Source of the DNA: Candidatus Colwellia aromaticivorans
Lineage (GTDB): Bacteria > Pseudomonadota > Gammaproteobacteria > Enterobacterales > Alteromonadaceae
Assembly: GCF_003333305.1 (NCBI RefSeq)
Contig: NZ_QOLD01000058.1
Span: 20,642-84,641, forward strand
Reading direction: 5' to 3'
Length of the DNA: 64,000 nucleotides
The notes beneath the pieces are model-generated. The model did no database searches and was not told the origin of the DNA. It saw only the letters and a program-made list of their open reading frames with translations. Shown here piece by piece: positions 46,031 through 54,625 of the stretch. Each line of letters begins with the position of its first letter. Positions within the stretch are counted from its first letter, which is position 1. A program made the translations under genes and the position numbers.

Positions 46031-48046
46031 TTAGTGAGCTAAAGGTGCGACACCAGTAGCAGGATTATCTGCTAAGCCAATATCTCGTGCATGTTCTTCA
46101 AATTTTTTGTTCTTCCAGAAAAATGCACCCGGCATAGTGGTTGGAATCACCAAAATATAAAACAATGCACGGCCCATAGCAGCAGTAAAAAAGTTTACTA
46201 AACCTAAGATTAAACCGATTAATACTAAGCTAATCTCGTTAAACCCTATAAGGTGTAAGCCAATTAGGCTAGTAGCTACAACAATGTTTAATCCTAATAA
46301 CCAGTTACGGAAAAGGTACGTTTTACCAAATGTTGTACATTGTATGTAGTGCGCTGCACCACCTTCGTTTTCGTTACGGTTTAAATCAGCGTTATGCTTT
46401 ATTAATCCTAAGGCTTCAATAAACATACCGGCAACAAACGTTAAGCCAAAAGCATATGATGCTTGAATAATTACTTGCTCAGGTACGCCTATTACCGCTA
46501 ATGTTGAAAGCACAACAATCGCGCTGAATAAAGTACCTAATGATAATGCATTACCGCCAAAAGATGTGGCTGTTTGTAAGTGGTTCCAGAACGGTCGGGC
46601 TTTAATTTGGTAGCACATGTTCATGTAATATAAACCACAAAAACCAGCAATAATTGCGAAGATACCAGCACCAGTTACTAAATCAGCTAATGGTAAACCT
46701 GCTGTAAATTTGGTTAAGTTTAAACCTAACCAATCAACTGACAGTTCGTTAACAAATTTATTGCTAGGAATAGCAAATAATGCCGTTAAACCAGTTCCCG
46801 CAGAAAACATCGCTAAACCAAAACCTTCACGGCTCATGGGTGAATAACGTAAGTTGTTAAAGCCACGATAGAATCGCATGGGTTTACCTAAATGCGTCAC
46901 ACTCATTAATAACGCGAAGCTTGTCATCACTAGTGCTAGCACCGCCAATGGTAAGAACATGTCTGAGGCAACAAATATTTCAAACGCTTCAATACCCAGT
47001 AATGAGCCTAAAAATGGAATTAAAAATAGGCCGTATGCCGCTTGTGCGAATAAAGTAAATAAAACCAACGGGTTTTCACGCGAGTTTAACCTCGAGAAAT
47101 TCCACGATTTAGCCTTACCAACTTTTTGATCAACAACGGGTTTGTAGTTACCTTTACTATCACGATGGTATTTCACTGGCATTGAGTCAGTACGCGTTAC
47201 TTCGTGTGGCATGGTTTTTGTTTGTTGAAAACGAATGTTTGGCTGGGTAATTTCTGGTGTTGGAAAACCTGGAATTTCTGTTTTGCATTGTTCACGGTTT
47301 TCTGGAGTATTTTCAATCACACCAAAATCTAACGCATTACCAACACAAGCAGAAACACACGCGGGTTTTAAACCAACTTCTAAACGGTCTACACACATAT
47401 TACACTTAGACACTTGGCCTTTTACTGGGTCTAATTGCGGTGCATTGTAGGGGCAAACCCAAGTACAATAACCGCAACCAAAACAGGTTTCAGGATCTTG
47501 TAATACGGCTCCGTATTCTACGTGTTTAGTGTAGGCACGCGTTGGACAACCTTTTAAACAAACAGGGTTATCACAATGGTTACAGGCCATTGAAATATTC
47601 ATTCGTTTATAATCAGGATATGAACCGCCTTCCACATAACCCACCGAGCGGAAAGCTAAATGTGCAGGGTTATCGTTTTTCTCAGAACACGCCGCTTCAC
47701 AAGCATGACAACCAATACAGTTATCTGCGGTAAAGAAAAATCCATGTTGTTTATTACGATTTGGATTTGAACCCACTTCAGGGTTTTCGTTAATAAACAT
47801 TGAACGTTTAGCGGGTTGCCCTGTTAATTCAACCAGATCAATTTGTTGACCGTAACGGTTTTTATCTTGAATAGGTTGATCAGGCAATATTGCATATTGC
47901 TGCTCTTGCGTACGTACTTCCCAGTGATCTGAACGACCTTCTTGTTCAGTACCATATTCTAAGCCGTTATTTACACTCATCGTAGCGGGGTCGAAACTTT
48001 CAACCGACGTATCTTTTACTACGTTTTTGTCTAATGTTTGTGTCAT
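46031..48046 (-). CDS. Fused DmsB-like ferredoxin and DmsC/NrfD-like membrane anchor
   Basis: 671 residues in one chain. An N-terminal polar part (about 100 residues) precedes a four-cluster ferredoxin region (about 108-245): CIGCHACEAACSEKND, CNHCDNPVCLKGCPTRAY, CFGCGYCTWVCPYNAP, CNMCVDRLEVGLKPACVSACVGNAL. From about 325 come eight or more hydrophobic helices like DmsC (LFTLFAQAAYGLFLIPFLG, GLYYMNMCYQI, YILVIPTTMPGAFFWKN). In DMSO reductase these are separate subunits passing electrons from quinol to the molybdoenzyme. No Tat signal, so the Fe-S part should face the cytoplasm. It directly follows the 740-residue molybdoenzyme (77 bp), its probable partner. Confidence 0.85.
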   Translation of the reverse strand: MTQTLDKNVVKDTSVESFDPATMSVNNGLEYGTEQEGRSDHWEVRTQEQQYAILPDQPIQDKNRYGQQIDLVELTGQPAKRSMFINENPEVGSNPNRNKQHGFFFTADNCIGCHACEAACSEKNDNPAHLAFRSVGYVEGGSYPDYKRMNISMACNHCDNPVCLKGCPTRAYTKHVEYGAVLQDPETCFGCGYCTWVCPYNAPQLDPVKGQVSKCNMCVDRLEVGLKPACVSACVGNALDFGVIENTPENREQCKTEIPGFPTPEITQPNIRFQQTKTMPHEVTRTDSMPVKYHRDSKGNYKPVVDQKVGKAKSWNFSRLNSRENPLVLFTLFAQAAYGLFLIPFLGSLLGIEAFEIFVASDMFLPLAVLALVMTSFALLMSVTHLGKPMRFYRGFNNLRYSPMSREGFGLAMFSAGTGLTALFAIPSNKFVNELSVDWLGLNLTKFTAGLPLADLVTGAGIFAIIAGFCGLYYMNMCYQIKARPFWNHLQTATSFGGNALSLGTLFSAIVVLSTLAVIGVPEQVIIQASYAFGLTFVAGMFIEALGLIKHNADLNRNENEGGAAHYIQCTTFGKTYLFRNWLLGLNIVVATSLIGLHLIGFNEISLVLIGLILGLVNFFTAAMGRALFYILVIPTTMPGAFFWKNKKFEEHARDIGLADNPATGVAPLAH

Positions 48047-48123
48047 TTTTTTTCCTACTAGCTTTTCTCTAATAATCTAGGAAAGCTTCTGACAAATTAA
48101 ATATATTACCTACTCGATTCTGA

Positions 48124-50346
48124 TTAGTAAGCACGTCGCTCAACGTTCAAACGTGCTGCTTCATCTTGATCAACTGTTTCTATACGAACAGAGCCTTGCT
48201 TAAATGCGGGTTGACGTGAATAGGGGTCTAATAAACCTAAGGTTAATCGGTTCACACAATCATGGAAATGGAACGGAATAAATACCATATTGCGCGACAC
48301 ACGTTGGGTTAACTGCACCAGTACCACAGCATCGCCACGGCGTGATGTTAAACGCACGTATGATTGATGTGCAATACCTAATTCGGCAGCAGCATCGGGG
48401 TTCATTTCCATGTAAGGTGTTGGGCTGAATTTATTACAGTTACCAATTTTTCCGGTACGGGTACGTGTATGAAAATGTTCAACAACGCGACCACTGTTTA
48501 ACCAAAATGGATAATCTTTACAGGGTTTTTCATTGTTGTCGTAAAAGTCGACACAAATTAAATTAGCTCTTTGAGATTTGGTTTGGAACTTACCATCAGT
48601 GTATAAACGCGCTTCACCTTTTAATTCACCCGTTTCGTTGTCTTCACCCTCACTTTCACGATAGGGCCATTGAATGCCACGGGCTTTAATTATTTTTTCG
48701 TAACTCATGCCTGAAATATCTAATATTCTTTCATTACCGTAAGCGTTCTTACCCTTAGAAAGCGCCTTCATTTCATTGAAGGCTTCTTCTGGCTTATCTG
48801 GAAACTTGATTTTTTTACCATTTTCGAAACGTTTGGCCATTTGATTGAAGATCCAAAAATCTGGTTTTGAATCTTTATATGGCGGTAATACATTATCGAT
48901 TAAGTTCACACGGCGTTCTGTGTTGGTATGACAACCTTGTTTCTCAGCCCATACTGACGCAGGAAAAAACGCATGTGAGTATTGGTTCATTTCTACATCT
49001 TCGTAGACATCTTGAACCACTAAAAAATCTAGGTTCTCAAGCGCTTTACGAATGCGCGCTGTATTTGGCATTGAGGTCATTGGGTTGGTTGCAACAATCC
49101 ATAAACCTTTAATTTCGCCGGTTTCAATGGCAGGGAAAATATCAGTTTCCGCTAAACCGCGTTTTTTCGGGAAGAATTCAGGATCAATACCCCAGAAATC
49201 AGCGATCTCTTGGCGATCAGCGGCATTTTCTAAATAACGATAGCCCGGTAAACCTGAACAGGAAGACCATTCACGTGTACCCATCGCATTACATTGGCCG
49301 GTAATTGAAAGTGATGTACCGCCCGGCTTACCAATATTACCGGTAATTAAGTTTAAGTTATTGATGTTAGCAACACCGTCACTACCATGTGTAGATTGGT
49401 TAATGCCCATGGTCCAAATGCTCATTGCCGCAGGCGCTTTAGCATAAATACGGGCAACGTTACGAATAGTATCTTCATCAATACCACATTGATGCTGTGC
49501 CACTTCTGGTGCGTAATCTTGCACTAATACTTGAAGCTCATCATAACCTTGGGTATGCGCATCAATATATTTTTTGTCTTGTAAACCTTCATTGATAATC
49601 ACGTACATCATCGAGTTGATTAATACACAATCAGTACCCGGTGTTATTGGTAAATGAATATCAGCAAATTGCGCCAGCATTGTAACGCGTGGATCAACTA
49701 CAATTAATGGGAATTTACGTTTTTCTAACGCTTCTTTTAAGCGCCAGTAAATAATAGGGTGCTGCTCAGGTAAATTAGAACCAAACGCCATAAAACAATG
49801 GGTATGTTCAAAATCGTCATAACAACCCGGAGGGCCATCTGAGCCAAAACTACGCTTATAACCACTGACGGCAGAGGCCATGCAAAGTGTGGTATTACCA
49901 TCGTAGTTATTGGTACCAATACAACCACGAGCAAGTTTACCCAAGGTGTAAAATTCTTCAGTTAATAACTGGCCACTAGAGACAATGGCGAATGAGTCAC
50001 GACCATATTTGTCTTGTATTTCTTTAATTTTATCAGCCGTTTTATCTAACGCCTGATCCCAAGTCGCTGGCTTGAATTCGTCATAATGTTTATCACGAAG
50101 TAATGGTTGTGTACCACGACCCGGGCTTTCGAATAACTCGTGTTCAAGTAAACCTTTGATACATAATTTACCACGGTTTACATCAGCACCTGCGTGCCCA
50201 CGAGAAGTAACAATTTTTTTATTATCATCGAGGCCAATTTCAATTGAACAGCCCGTTGAACAATAGTTACAAGTGGTATATTTCCACTCTTTTACCTTCT
50301 TACTAGGAATCGAGATAGGTTTTCTGTTTTTACGGCCAAACAGCAT
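48124..50346 (-). CDS. Cytoplasmic molybdopterin oxidoreductase, NasA-like nitrate reductase
   Basis: 740-residue bis-MGD molybdoenzyme. 4Fe-4S ligands C26, C29, C33 and C62 (CNYCSTGC...GKLCIKG); the Mo ligand is probably C155 in TTLCMASAVSGYKRSFG, comparable to the cysteine of Nap/Nas enzymes. WATNPMTSMPN, AEKQGCHTNTERR and LNSGRVVEHFHTRTRTG are typical of the family. No Tat leader, so cytoplasmic. It lacks the C-terminal 2Fe-2S domain of the classical NasA in this window. Neighbours (nitrate transporter, nirBD) argue for nitrate as substrate, and the fused Fe-S/anchor gene suggests electrons from the membrane. Formate dehydrogenase is an alternative reading. Confidence 0.8.
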   Translation of the reverse strand: MLFGRKNRKPISIPSKKVKEWKYTTCNYCSTGCSIEIGLDDNKKIVTSRGHAGADVNRGKLCIKGLLEHELFESPGRGTQPLLRDKHYDEFKPATWDQALDKTADKIKEIQDKYGRDSFAIVSSGQLLTEEFYTLGKLARGCIGTNNYDGNTTLCMASAVSGYKRSFGSDGPPGCYDDFEHTHCFMAFGSNLPEQHPIIYWRLKEALEKRKFPLIVVDPRVTMLAQFADIHLPITPGTDCVLINSMMYVIINEGLQDKKYIDAHTQGYDELQVLVQDYAPEVAQHQCGIDEDTIRNVARIYAKAPAAMSIWTMGINQSTHGSDGVANINNLNLITGNIGKPGGTSLSITGQCNAMGTREWSSCSGLPGYRYLENAADRQEIADFWGIDPEFFPKKRGLAETDIFPAIETGEIKGLWIVATNPMTSMPNTARIRKALENLDFLVVQDVYEDVEMNQYSHAFFPASVWAEKQGCHTNTERRVNLIDNVLPPYKDSKPDFWIFNQMAKRFENGKKIKFPDKPEEAFNEMKALSKGKNAYGNERILDISGMSYEKIIKARGIQWPYRESEGEDNETGELKGEARLYTDGKFQTKSQRANLICVDFYDNNEKPCKDYPFWLNSGRVVEHFHTRTRTGKIGNCNKFSPTPYMEMNPDAAAELGIAHQSYVRLTSRRGDAVVLVQLTQRVSRNMVFIPFHFHDCVNRLTLGLLDPYSRQPAFKQGSVRIETVDQDEAARLNVERRAY

Positions 50347-50488
50347 ACACTGGTCCTAATTTAATTATTTATCATCTGCGAATTAATAGCAATAAGCGTA
50401 CCGATAAATAAAAGTTATTAAATAACAATAAGGTAGTGATGGGTAGGAGAGGAGATTGAACTAAATGAGTGCTTTTTAAAATATAATG

Positions 50489-50520
50489 GTGCAACGAGTG
50501 GGAATGTGGTTTCGTTGCAC
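50489..50520 (-). other. Long hairpin before the molybdoenzyme gene
   Basis: GTGCAACGA and TCGTTGCAC, a perfect 9 bp stem around a 14 base loop, in the 230 bp gap between the kinase gene and the molybdoenzyme gene. No T-run follows on the minus strand, so it looks like an mRNA-processing, attenuation or protein-binding structure rather than a standard terminator. Confidence 0.6.
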
Positions 50521-50576
50521 ATAAACTGTCAAGAAAAATAACCGAAGACAGAGTTATGCCCAATTAGATATATAAA

Positions 50577-52349
50577 TTAATTAACCAAAGCTACAATCAG
50601 CCCAATAAATAACAACGCTGATACTGATTGCCAAAAAAACACAGGATTACGCTGTAGCAAAGGTTGATTTTTGTATTCTTCAACGGCAGATGTACTGGGG
50701 TTACTTAAATCAGTAAAGAATTCTGAAAATGCTTTATAGCGCAGTTTCGGATCTGCCGCAGTCGCTCTTTGTAAGCTTAAATCTAACCATAACGGCAGCT
50801 CAGGTCTAAATTGTTTAATACTGCGATAATGCATATCGTTATAACCCTTAATGGTTACTTCAGCCCGTTGCATTGGATTGTAAGGTAGTTCGCCTGAAAG
50901 CATTTCATAACAAATAACGCCCAATGAAAATAGATCACTTTGATTATCCGCTTTCATGTGCAATAAGGTTTCAGGAGCAATATAGTTTAAAGAGCCGTAG
51001 GGTACATCTTCTTTGATTGTTTCTTGATTTTCATCAAGTGAAGCGACAAATACGGTGCCGTAATCAATCAATTTAATGTGGCCATATTGATCGATCATTA
51101 TGTTGTCTGGTTTTAAGTCGCGATGTACTAAGTCTAAGCGTTGAAATGCTCGTAATGCGCTGATTACTTGTTTCATTATATCGCGTACTTGTGCAATGTT
51201 TGGTTTAGGGTTGTCATGCAACCATTCGCCTATGGTTTGCCCTTCAAGGTATTCACACACGTGGTATAGAAACTGGCTGTTTTGTTTACCAGGTAATACG
51301 CGCATTACATTACCGTGCATAATGCGCTCGCCAACCCAAGCTTCACGAATAAAGCCTTGCAAATAAATGGCATCGTCTGAAAAATTGGCTGACGGCGCTT
51401 TTAACACATATGGTTTATCTGTTTCAACATCTACTACTAGATACAAATGTGAACGGATGCTAGCGTGAATCACTTTTTTAACTAAGTAGCCATCAAGTTT
51501 CAGCCCAATTTTTAATGCCGGTGGAATTACTTTTGAATTCAGATCACGTTGAATTTCAGCCAGTTTACGATTGGGTACCGCGTTAATATGTACTAATAAA
51601 CAGGTAACATTGTCATCACTACCTAGTTCAAGTGCCGTTTCAACAATCTTTTTAGAAAGCGTTTCTAAATCAGATTTTTTTGGCGATAGCGGCAATGAAT
51701 CAAAGAGCTTCTTAAAAACAGGTTTCGTTATATAGTCATGAATACCATCGCAACTTAGCATGTATAAATCACCTGACTGTAAATCAATTTGATGCACATC
51801 AACTTCTAAACGATTATCGGCACCTAAAGCTCGTGTTAATAAAGCCTGTTGCCCCATTTGCTTGCGATTATGATCACGCGTAATAGCTTCTAGCTGACGA
51901 TTACGATATTTTGTTATACGGGTATCGCCAACATGAAAAGTATAACCCGTGGTTGATTTGGCAATAAATGCTGAAAAAGTCGTTAGCCATTGTGGAGAGT
52001 TTTGATCAGCTAAACCATCAACAAACCCACTCTGTGAATATAACCAGTTATTTAAGCTGGTTAATACTTTTGCTGCAGATTTTTGCGTTGACCATGTTTC
52101 AGGCGTTACGAGATATTCTTGAATAAATTGAGTCACCGCAAGTTGCGAGGCCTCAGCGGCTTTACTCGCGCTGGATAGTCCATCAGCAATAGCCGCAACC
52201 GCGCCTTTAGCACGTAACTCTAGTTTATTGGGAATAATGGCTGCAAAAGCATCTTGGTTTTCTGCTTTCAAACCTTTGGAAGAAAAACCGCCAAAGCACA
52301 ATTGCAAATCTGCAGCCGTGCTTTGGCATTTTTGGGTTTCAGGATTCAT
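50577..52349 (-). CDS. Bifunctional PP2C phosphatase / Ser-Thr protein kinase, membrane-tethered
   Basis: 590 residues. N-terminal PP2C phosphatase: GFSSKGLKAENQDAF, AIADG (D56), YTFHVGDTRITKYR, LSCDGIHD (201-205), GSDDNVTCLLV (243-247). C-terminal Hanks-type kinase: VLK lysine about K317, HRDLKPDN (409-416), DYG (429-431) for DFG, GSLNYIAPE, DLFSLGVICYEMLSGELPY. A final hydrophobic helix (FWQSVSALLFIGLIVALV) anchors it with domains in the cytoplasm. The glycine loop is degenerate. Five bp after narK, so co-transcribed. Fusions of this sort beside nitrate assimilation genes are known in pseudomonads; the target is unknown. Confidence 0.88.
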   Translation of the reverse strand: MNPETQKCQSTAADLQLCFGGFSSKGLKAENQDAFAAIIPNKLELRAKGAVAAIADGLSSASKAAEASQLAVTQFIQEYLVTPETWSTQKSAAKVLTSLNNWLYSQSGFVDGLADQNSPQWLTTFSAFIAKSTTGYTFHVGDTRITKYRNRQLEAITRDHNRKQMGQQALLTRALGADNRLEVDVHQIDLQSGDLYMLSCDGIHDYITKPVFKKLFDSLPLSPKKSDLETLSKKIVETALELGSDDNVTCLLVHINAVPNRKLAEIQRDLNSKVIPPALKIGLKLDGYLVKKVIHASIRSHLYLVVDVETDKPYVLKAPSANFSDDAIYLQGFIREAWVGERIMHGNVMRVLPGKQNSQFLYHVCEYLEGQTIGEWLHDNPKPNIAQVRDIMKQVISALRAFQRLDLVHRDLKPDNIMIDQYGHIKLIDYGTVFVASLDENQETIKEDVPYGSLNYIAPETLLHMKADNQSDLFSLGVICYEMLSGELPYNPMQRAEVTIKGYNDMHYRSIKQFRPELPLWLDLSLQRATAADPKLRYKAFSEFFTDLSNPSTSAVEEYKNQPLLQRNPVFFWQSVSALLFIGLIVALVN

Positions 52350-52354
52350 GTTTT

Positions 52355-53827
52355 TTAATGACTAACATTAATTAATTCTACAGTGCCATCTTCACGTACT
52401 TCGGTAATAGTACCTTTTGGCTCTTCCATAAAGAGTAATGTAGTAAAGCCTATCACAGCAGTGCCTGCTATCACCATAAAGAATGTTGAATAATCAACCA
52501 TGGTTAATACCGTTAAGTAAACCACTGCGCCTACGTTACCGTAAGCGCCAGTCATACCGGCAATTTGCCCCGTTAAACGACGTTTAATTAATGGTACGGC
52601 AGCAAATACTGCACCTTCACCCGCTTGCACGAAGAATGAACAAGCCATTGCCGTTACTACTGCTAATGCTAAAGGCCATTCACCGGTGATTTCAGACATT
52701 GCGAAATAACCAACTGCTAAACCTGCTGTTAAAATTAATAACGTTTTCTTACGACCAAACTTGTCTGATAACCAACCGCCACCAGGACGAGACATTAAGT
52801 TCATAAAGGCATAAGTAGAAGCTAACATCGCTGCGTAAACCATGCTTAATTCGAAAGTTTCAGCGAAAAACAACGGTAACATCGAAACAACCGCTAATTC
52901 TGAGCCAAAAGTAGCAAAGTAAAGAATGTTTAATACCGCCACTTGTCTGAACTTATAACGGTGAATTTCTTCAACCGGCTTTGAAAATAAATGGCCGTTT
53001 ACTTTAATGGTTTGTTTTACTTCAATGGCAAACAAAACCACTAAACTAAAGTAGGCAATAAGTGCACTTTGCTCTGATAATAAACTTACGCCATAAGGTG
53101 ATAATTTCCATGTTAGTAAGGCTAAAGCAGCGTACATAGGAACTTTCATAATTAATAACAGGAAGAAATCGCCTGTTGAGGTAACTTCCATTGCACCTGT
53201 TTGTTTAGGTTTAAAGTAAGTTGAACCTTTAGGCGTGTCTGTTACGTTTTGATACCAGATGACACTAAAAATTAAGCTTAATGCACCGGTAAAGCCAACC
53301 GCGTATCTCCAACCGTCGTCACCACCGAATGCCAATGCAAGTGTAGGTAGTGACATGGCAGCAGCAGCTGAACCAAAGTTACCCCAACCACCATATATAC
53401 CTTCAGCCGTACCGAGTTCATTTGCAGGGAACCATTCAGATACCATACGAATACCGATAACAAAACCAGCACCGATAAAACCTAATAAAAAGCGAGAGAA
53501 GGCAGCTTGCTCAAACGTAGTTGCAAGAGCAAACATAAAACAAGGGATACTACATACCGCAAGTAATGCCGCGAAGGTTAAGCGTGGGCCGTATTTATCG
53601 GTAAGCATACCAATGATAACGCGCGCCGGAATGGTTAACGCTACGTTTAATAGCATTAATGTTTTAATTTCATCTTTCGTTAATCCTAATGAGTCAGCAA
53701 TTACTGACACTAAGGGGGCAAAGTTAAACCAAACAGCAAAAGTAATGAAAAACGCTATCCAACTCATATGTAAGGCTTTCATCTTACCTTTGAATGAAAA
53801 TATATTGAGATTCTCTTGACCGCTCAT
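52355..53827 (-). CDS. NarK/NasA-type nitrate/nitrite MFS transporter
   Basis: 490 residues, about twelve membrane helices, major facilitator superfamily. Nitrate-signature-type glycine motifs are seen in both halves: [21 protein letters not shown] and [19 protein letters not shown]. Also [13 protein letters not shown] and [11 protein letters not shown], the usual MFS loop 2-3 motifs. Imports nitrate into the cytoplasm for the downstream reductases. First gene of the minus-strand operon, with AGGAG before ATG and a sigma-54-type promoter about 140 bp upstream. Confidence 0.9.
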   Translation of the reverse strand: MSGQENLNIFSFKGKMKALHMSWIAFFITFAVWFNFAPLVSVIADSLGLTKDEIKTLMLLNVALTIPARVIIGMLTDKYGPRLTFAALLAVCSIPCFMFALATTFEQAAFSRFLLGFIGAGFVIGIRMVSEWFPANELGTAEGIYGGWGNFGSAAAAMSLPTLALAFGGDDGWRYAVGFTGALSLIFSVIWYQNVTDTPKGSTYFKPKQTGAMEVTSTGDFFLLLIMKVPMYAALALLTWKLSPYGVSLLSEQSALIAYFSLVVLFAIEVKQTIKVNGHLFSKPVEEIHRYKFRQVAVLNILYFATFGSELAVVSMLPLFFAETFELSMVYAAMLASTYAFMNLMSRPGGGWLSDKFGRKKTLLILTAGLAVGYFAMSEITGEWPLALAVVTAMACSFFVQAGEGAVFAAVPLIKRRLTGQIAGMTGAYGNVGAVVYLTVLTMVDYSTFFMVIAGTAVIGFTTLLFMEEPKGTITEVREDGTVELINVSH

Positions 53828-53860
53828 GCGACAACTCCTAAAAATTAAAATTTGTGCTGT

Positions 53861-53939
53861 TTATTAACGAAAGACGCTGTTGCCCTGTTAATAATAAAAA
53901 ATTGGTTTTCTATTAAATAAGCTGACTGGCTTACTTAAT
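53861..53939 (-). other. Two hairpins in the narK leader
   Basis: On the minus strand: first ATTAAGTAAGC, loop CAGTCA, GCTTATTTAAT (53912-53939), then TTATTAAC...GTTAATAA (53861-53894) with an 18-base loop. Both fall inside the predicted 5' untranslated region between the sigma-54 promoter and the narK start. A six-base loop recalls ANTAR target hairpins, but the loop lacks the A1/G4 bases expected for NasR/NasT binding. Confidence 0.45.
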
Positions 53940-53965
53940 GCGAATAACTTTATTGAACTGTGAAA

Positions 53966-53981
53966 GGCAAATGTAATGCCA
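53966..53981 (-). promoter_or_regulatory. Sigma-54-type promoter of the narK operon
   Basis: Minus strand TGGCATTACATTTGCC: TGGCA and TTGC with GG-N10-GC spacing. Transcription would begin near 53955, about 128 bp before the narK ATG. Confidence 0.7.
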
Positions 53982-54087
53982 TTATCACAATAATATTATA
54001 TCTAATTGTTTTTATAGGGTTTAATTGTTTTTGTTTGGCGGGGCTTGACTATAAACGAGACGTACGTGCACAACAGAATAACTATTA

Positions 54088-54104
54088 CGCACACATTGAG
54101 TGCA
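54088..54104 (-). promoter_or_regulatory. NtrC-type dyad serving the narK promoter
   Basis: CGCAC-ACATTGA-GTGCA, 17 bp, 5-7-5 spacing. It lies 106 bp upstream of the narK -24 element. Confidence 0.65.
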
Positions 54105-54399
54105 AAAAACATAAATAATCACTACACCATTCAAAAGCGCTTAATTGAAAAAGTAATCAGTAGTAATGGATAAGAGCAATGATCGCATAGTTATAACGGA
54201 TAAAAACAATAATCGCAGCAAAGGCAGAATGAAATACATAAACTAGGTAACAGGAGATTAGACGTTTCGAATATTTGTTTAAGCCGTATGATTTGAAACT
54301 TACAAAACAACCAAGAATGAAGTGTTTAAGTAGTAAGTGAAGTAGTAAATGAAATAGTAACGATGTATCCACCACCTTTTAAATATGACGCTTCAGCCA

Positions 54400-54416
54400 A
54401 GCACCACATCAGTGCA
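54400..54416 (+). promoter_or_regulatory. NtrC-type dyad serving the nasA-arm promoter
   Basis: AGCAC-CACATCA-GTGCA, 17 bp, 5-7-5 spacing, 105 bp upstream of the plus-strand -24 element. The rest of the 740 bp divergent region has no convincing gene. Confidence 0.65.
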
Positions 54417-54521
54417 ATAATTCATCAAAAACAAGTGTTATTTATTATTACTTCGTTGTACCTTTTGATTAATCTGTATTATTACAATTAGTTAGCTTTC
54501 GTGTGGTTTGTCGAAAATACA

Positions 54522-54537
54522 TGGCACGTTACATGCT
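54522..54537 (+). promoter_or_regulatory. Sigma-54-type promoter of the reductase/nasA arm
   Basis: TGGCACGTTACATGCT: the -24 half TGGCACG is perfect and GC is exactly ten bases after GG; only the first T of the TTGCT half is changed. Transcription would start near 54548. Confidence 0.78.
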
Positions 54538-54625
54538 TTTAGCAGTATAGATAAAGTTAAGTAACGATGTGAATAACATTCTCACATGCGTAAACAACAT
54601 AACCACCACATACGTGAGCAGTACA

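Noticed and set aside
50372..50563. 63-codon ORF on the minus strand between the kinase and molybdoenzyme genes
   Set aside because: No ribosome-binding site or recognisable motifs, and it overlaps the 9 bp hairpin; composition like non-coding AT-rich DNA.
53259..53819. 186-codon plus-strand ORF
   Set aside because: Antisense to narK, with no domain and no ribosome-binding site; a shadow frame.
53861..53939. Leader hairpins considered as an ANTAR (NasR/NasT) target
   Set aside because: The six-base loop lacks the A1 and G4 bases, and the second stem has an 18-base loop; kept only as an unclassified structure.
54157..54375. 72-codon minus-strand ORF in the narK/nasA divergent region
   Set aside because: Random hydrophobic and histidine-rich translation, no ribosome-binding site, and it lies within the regulatory region between the NtrC-type dyads.
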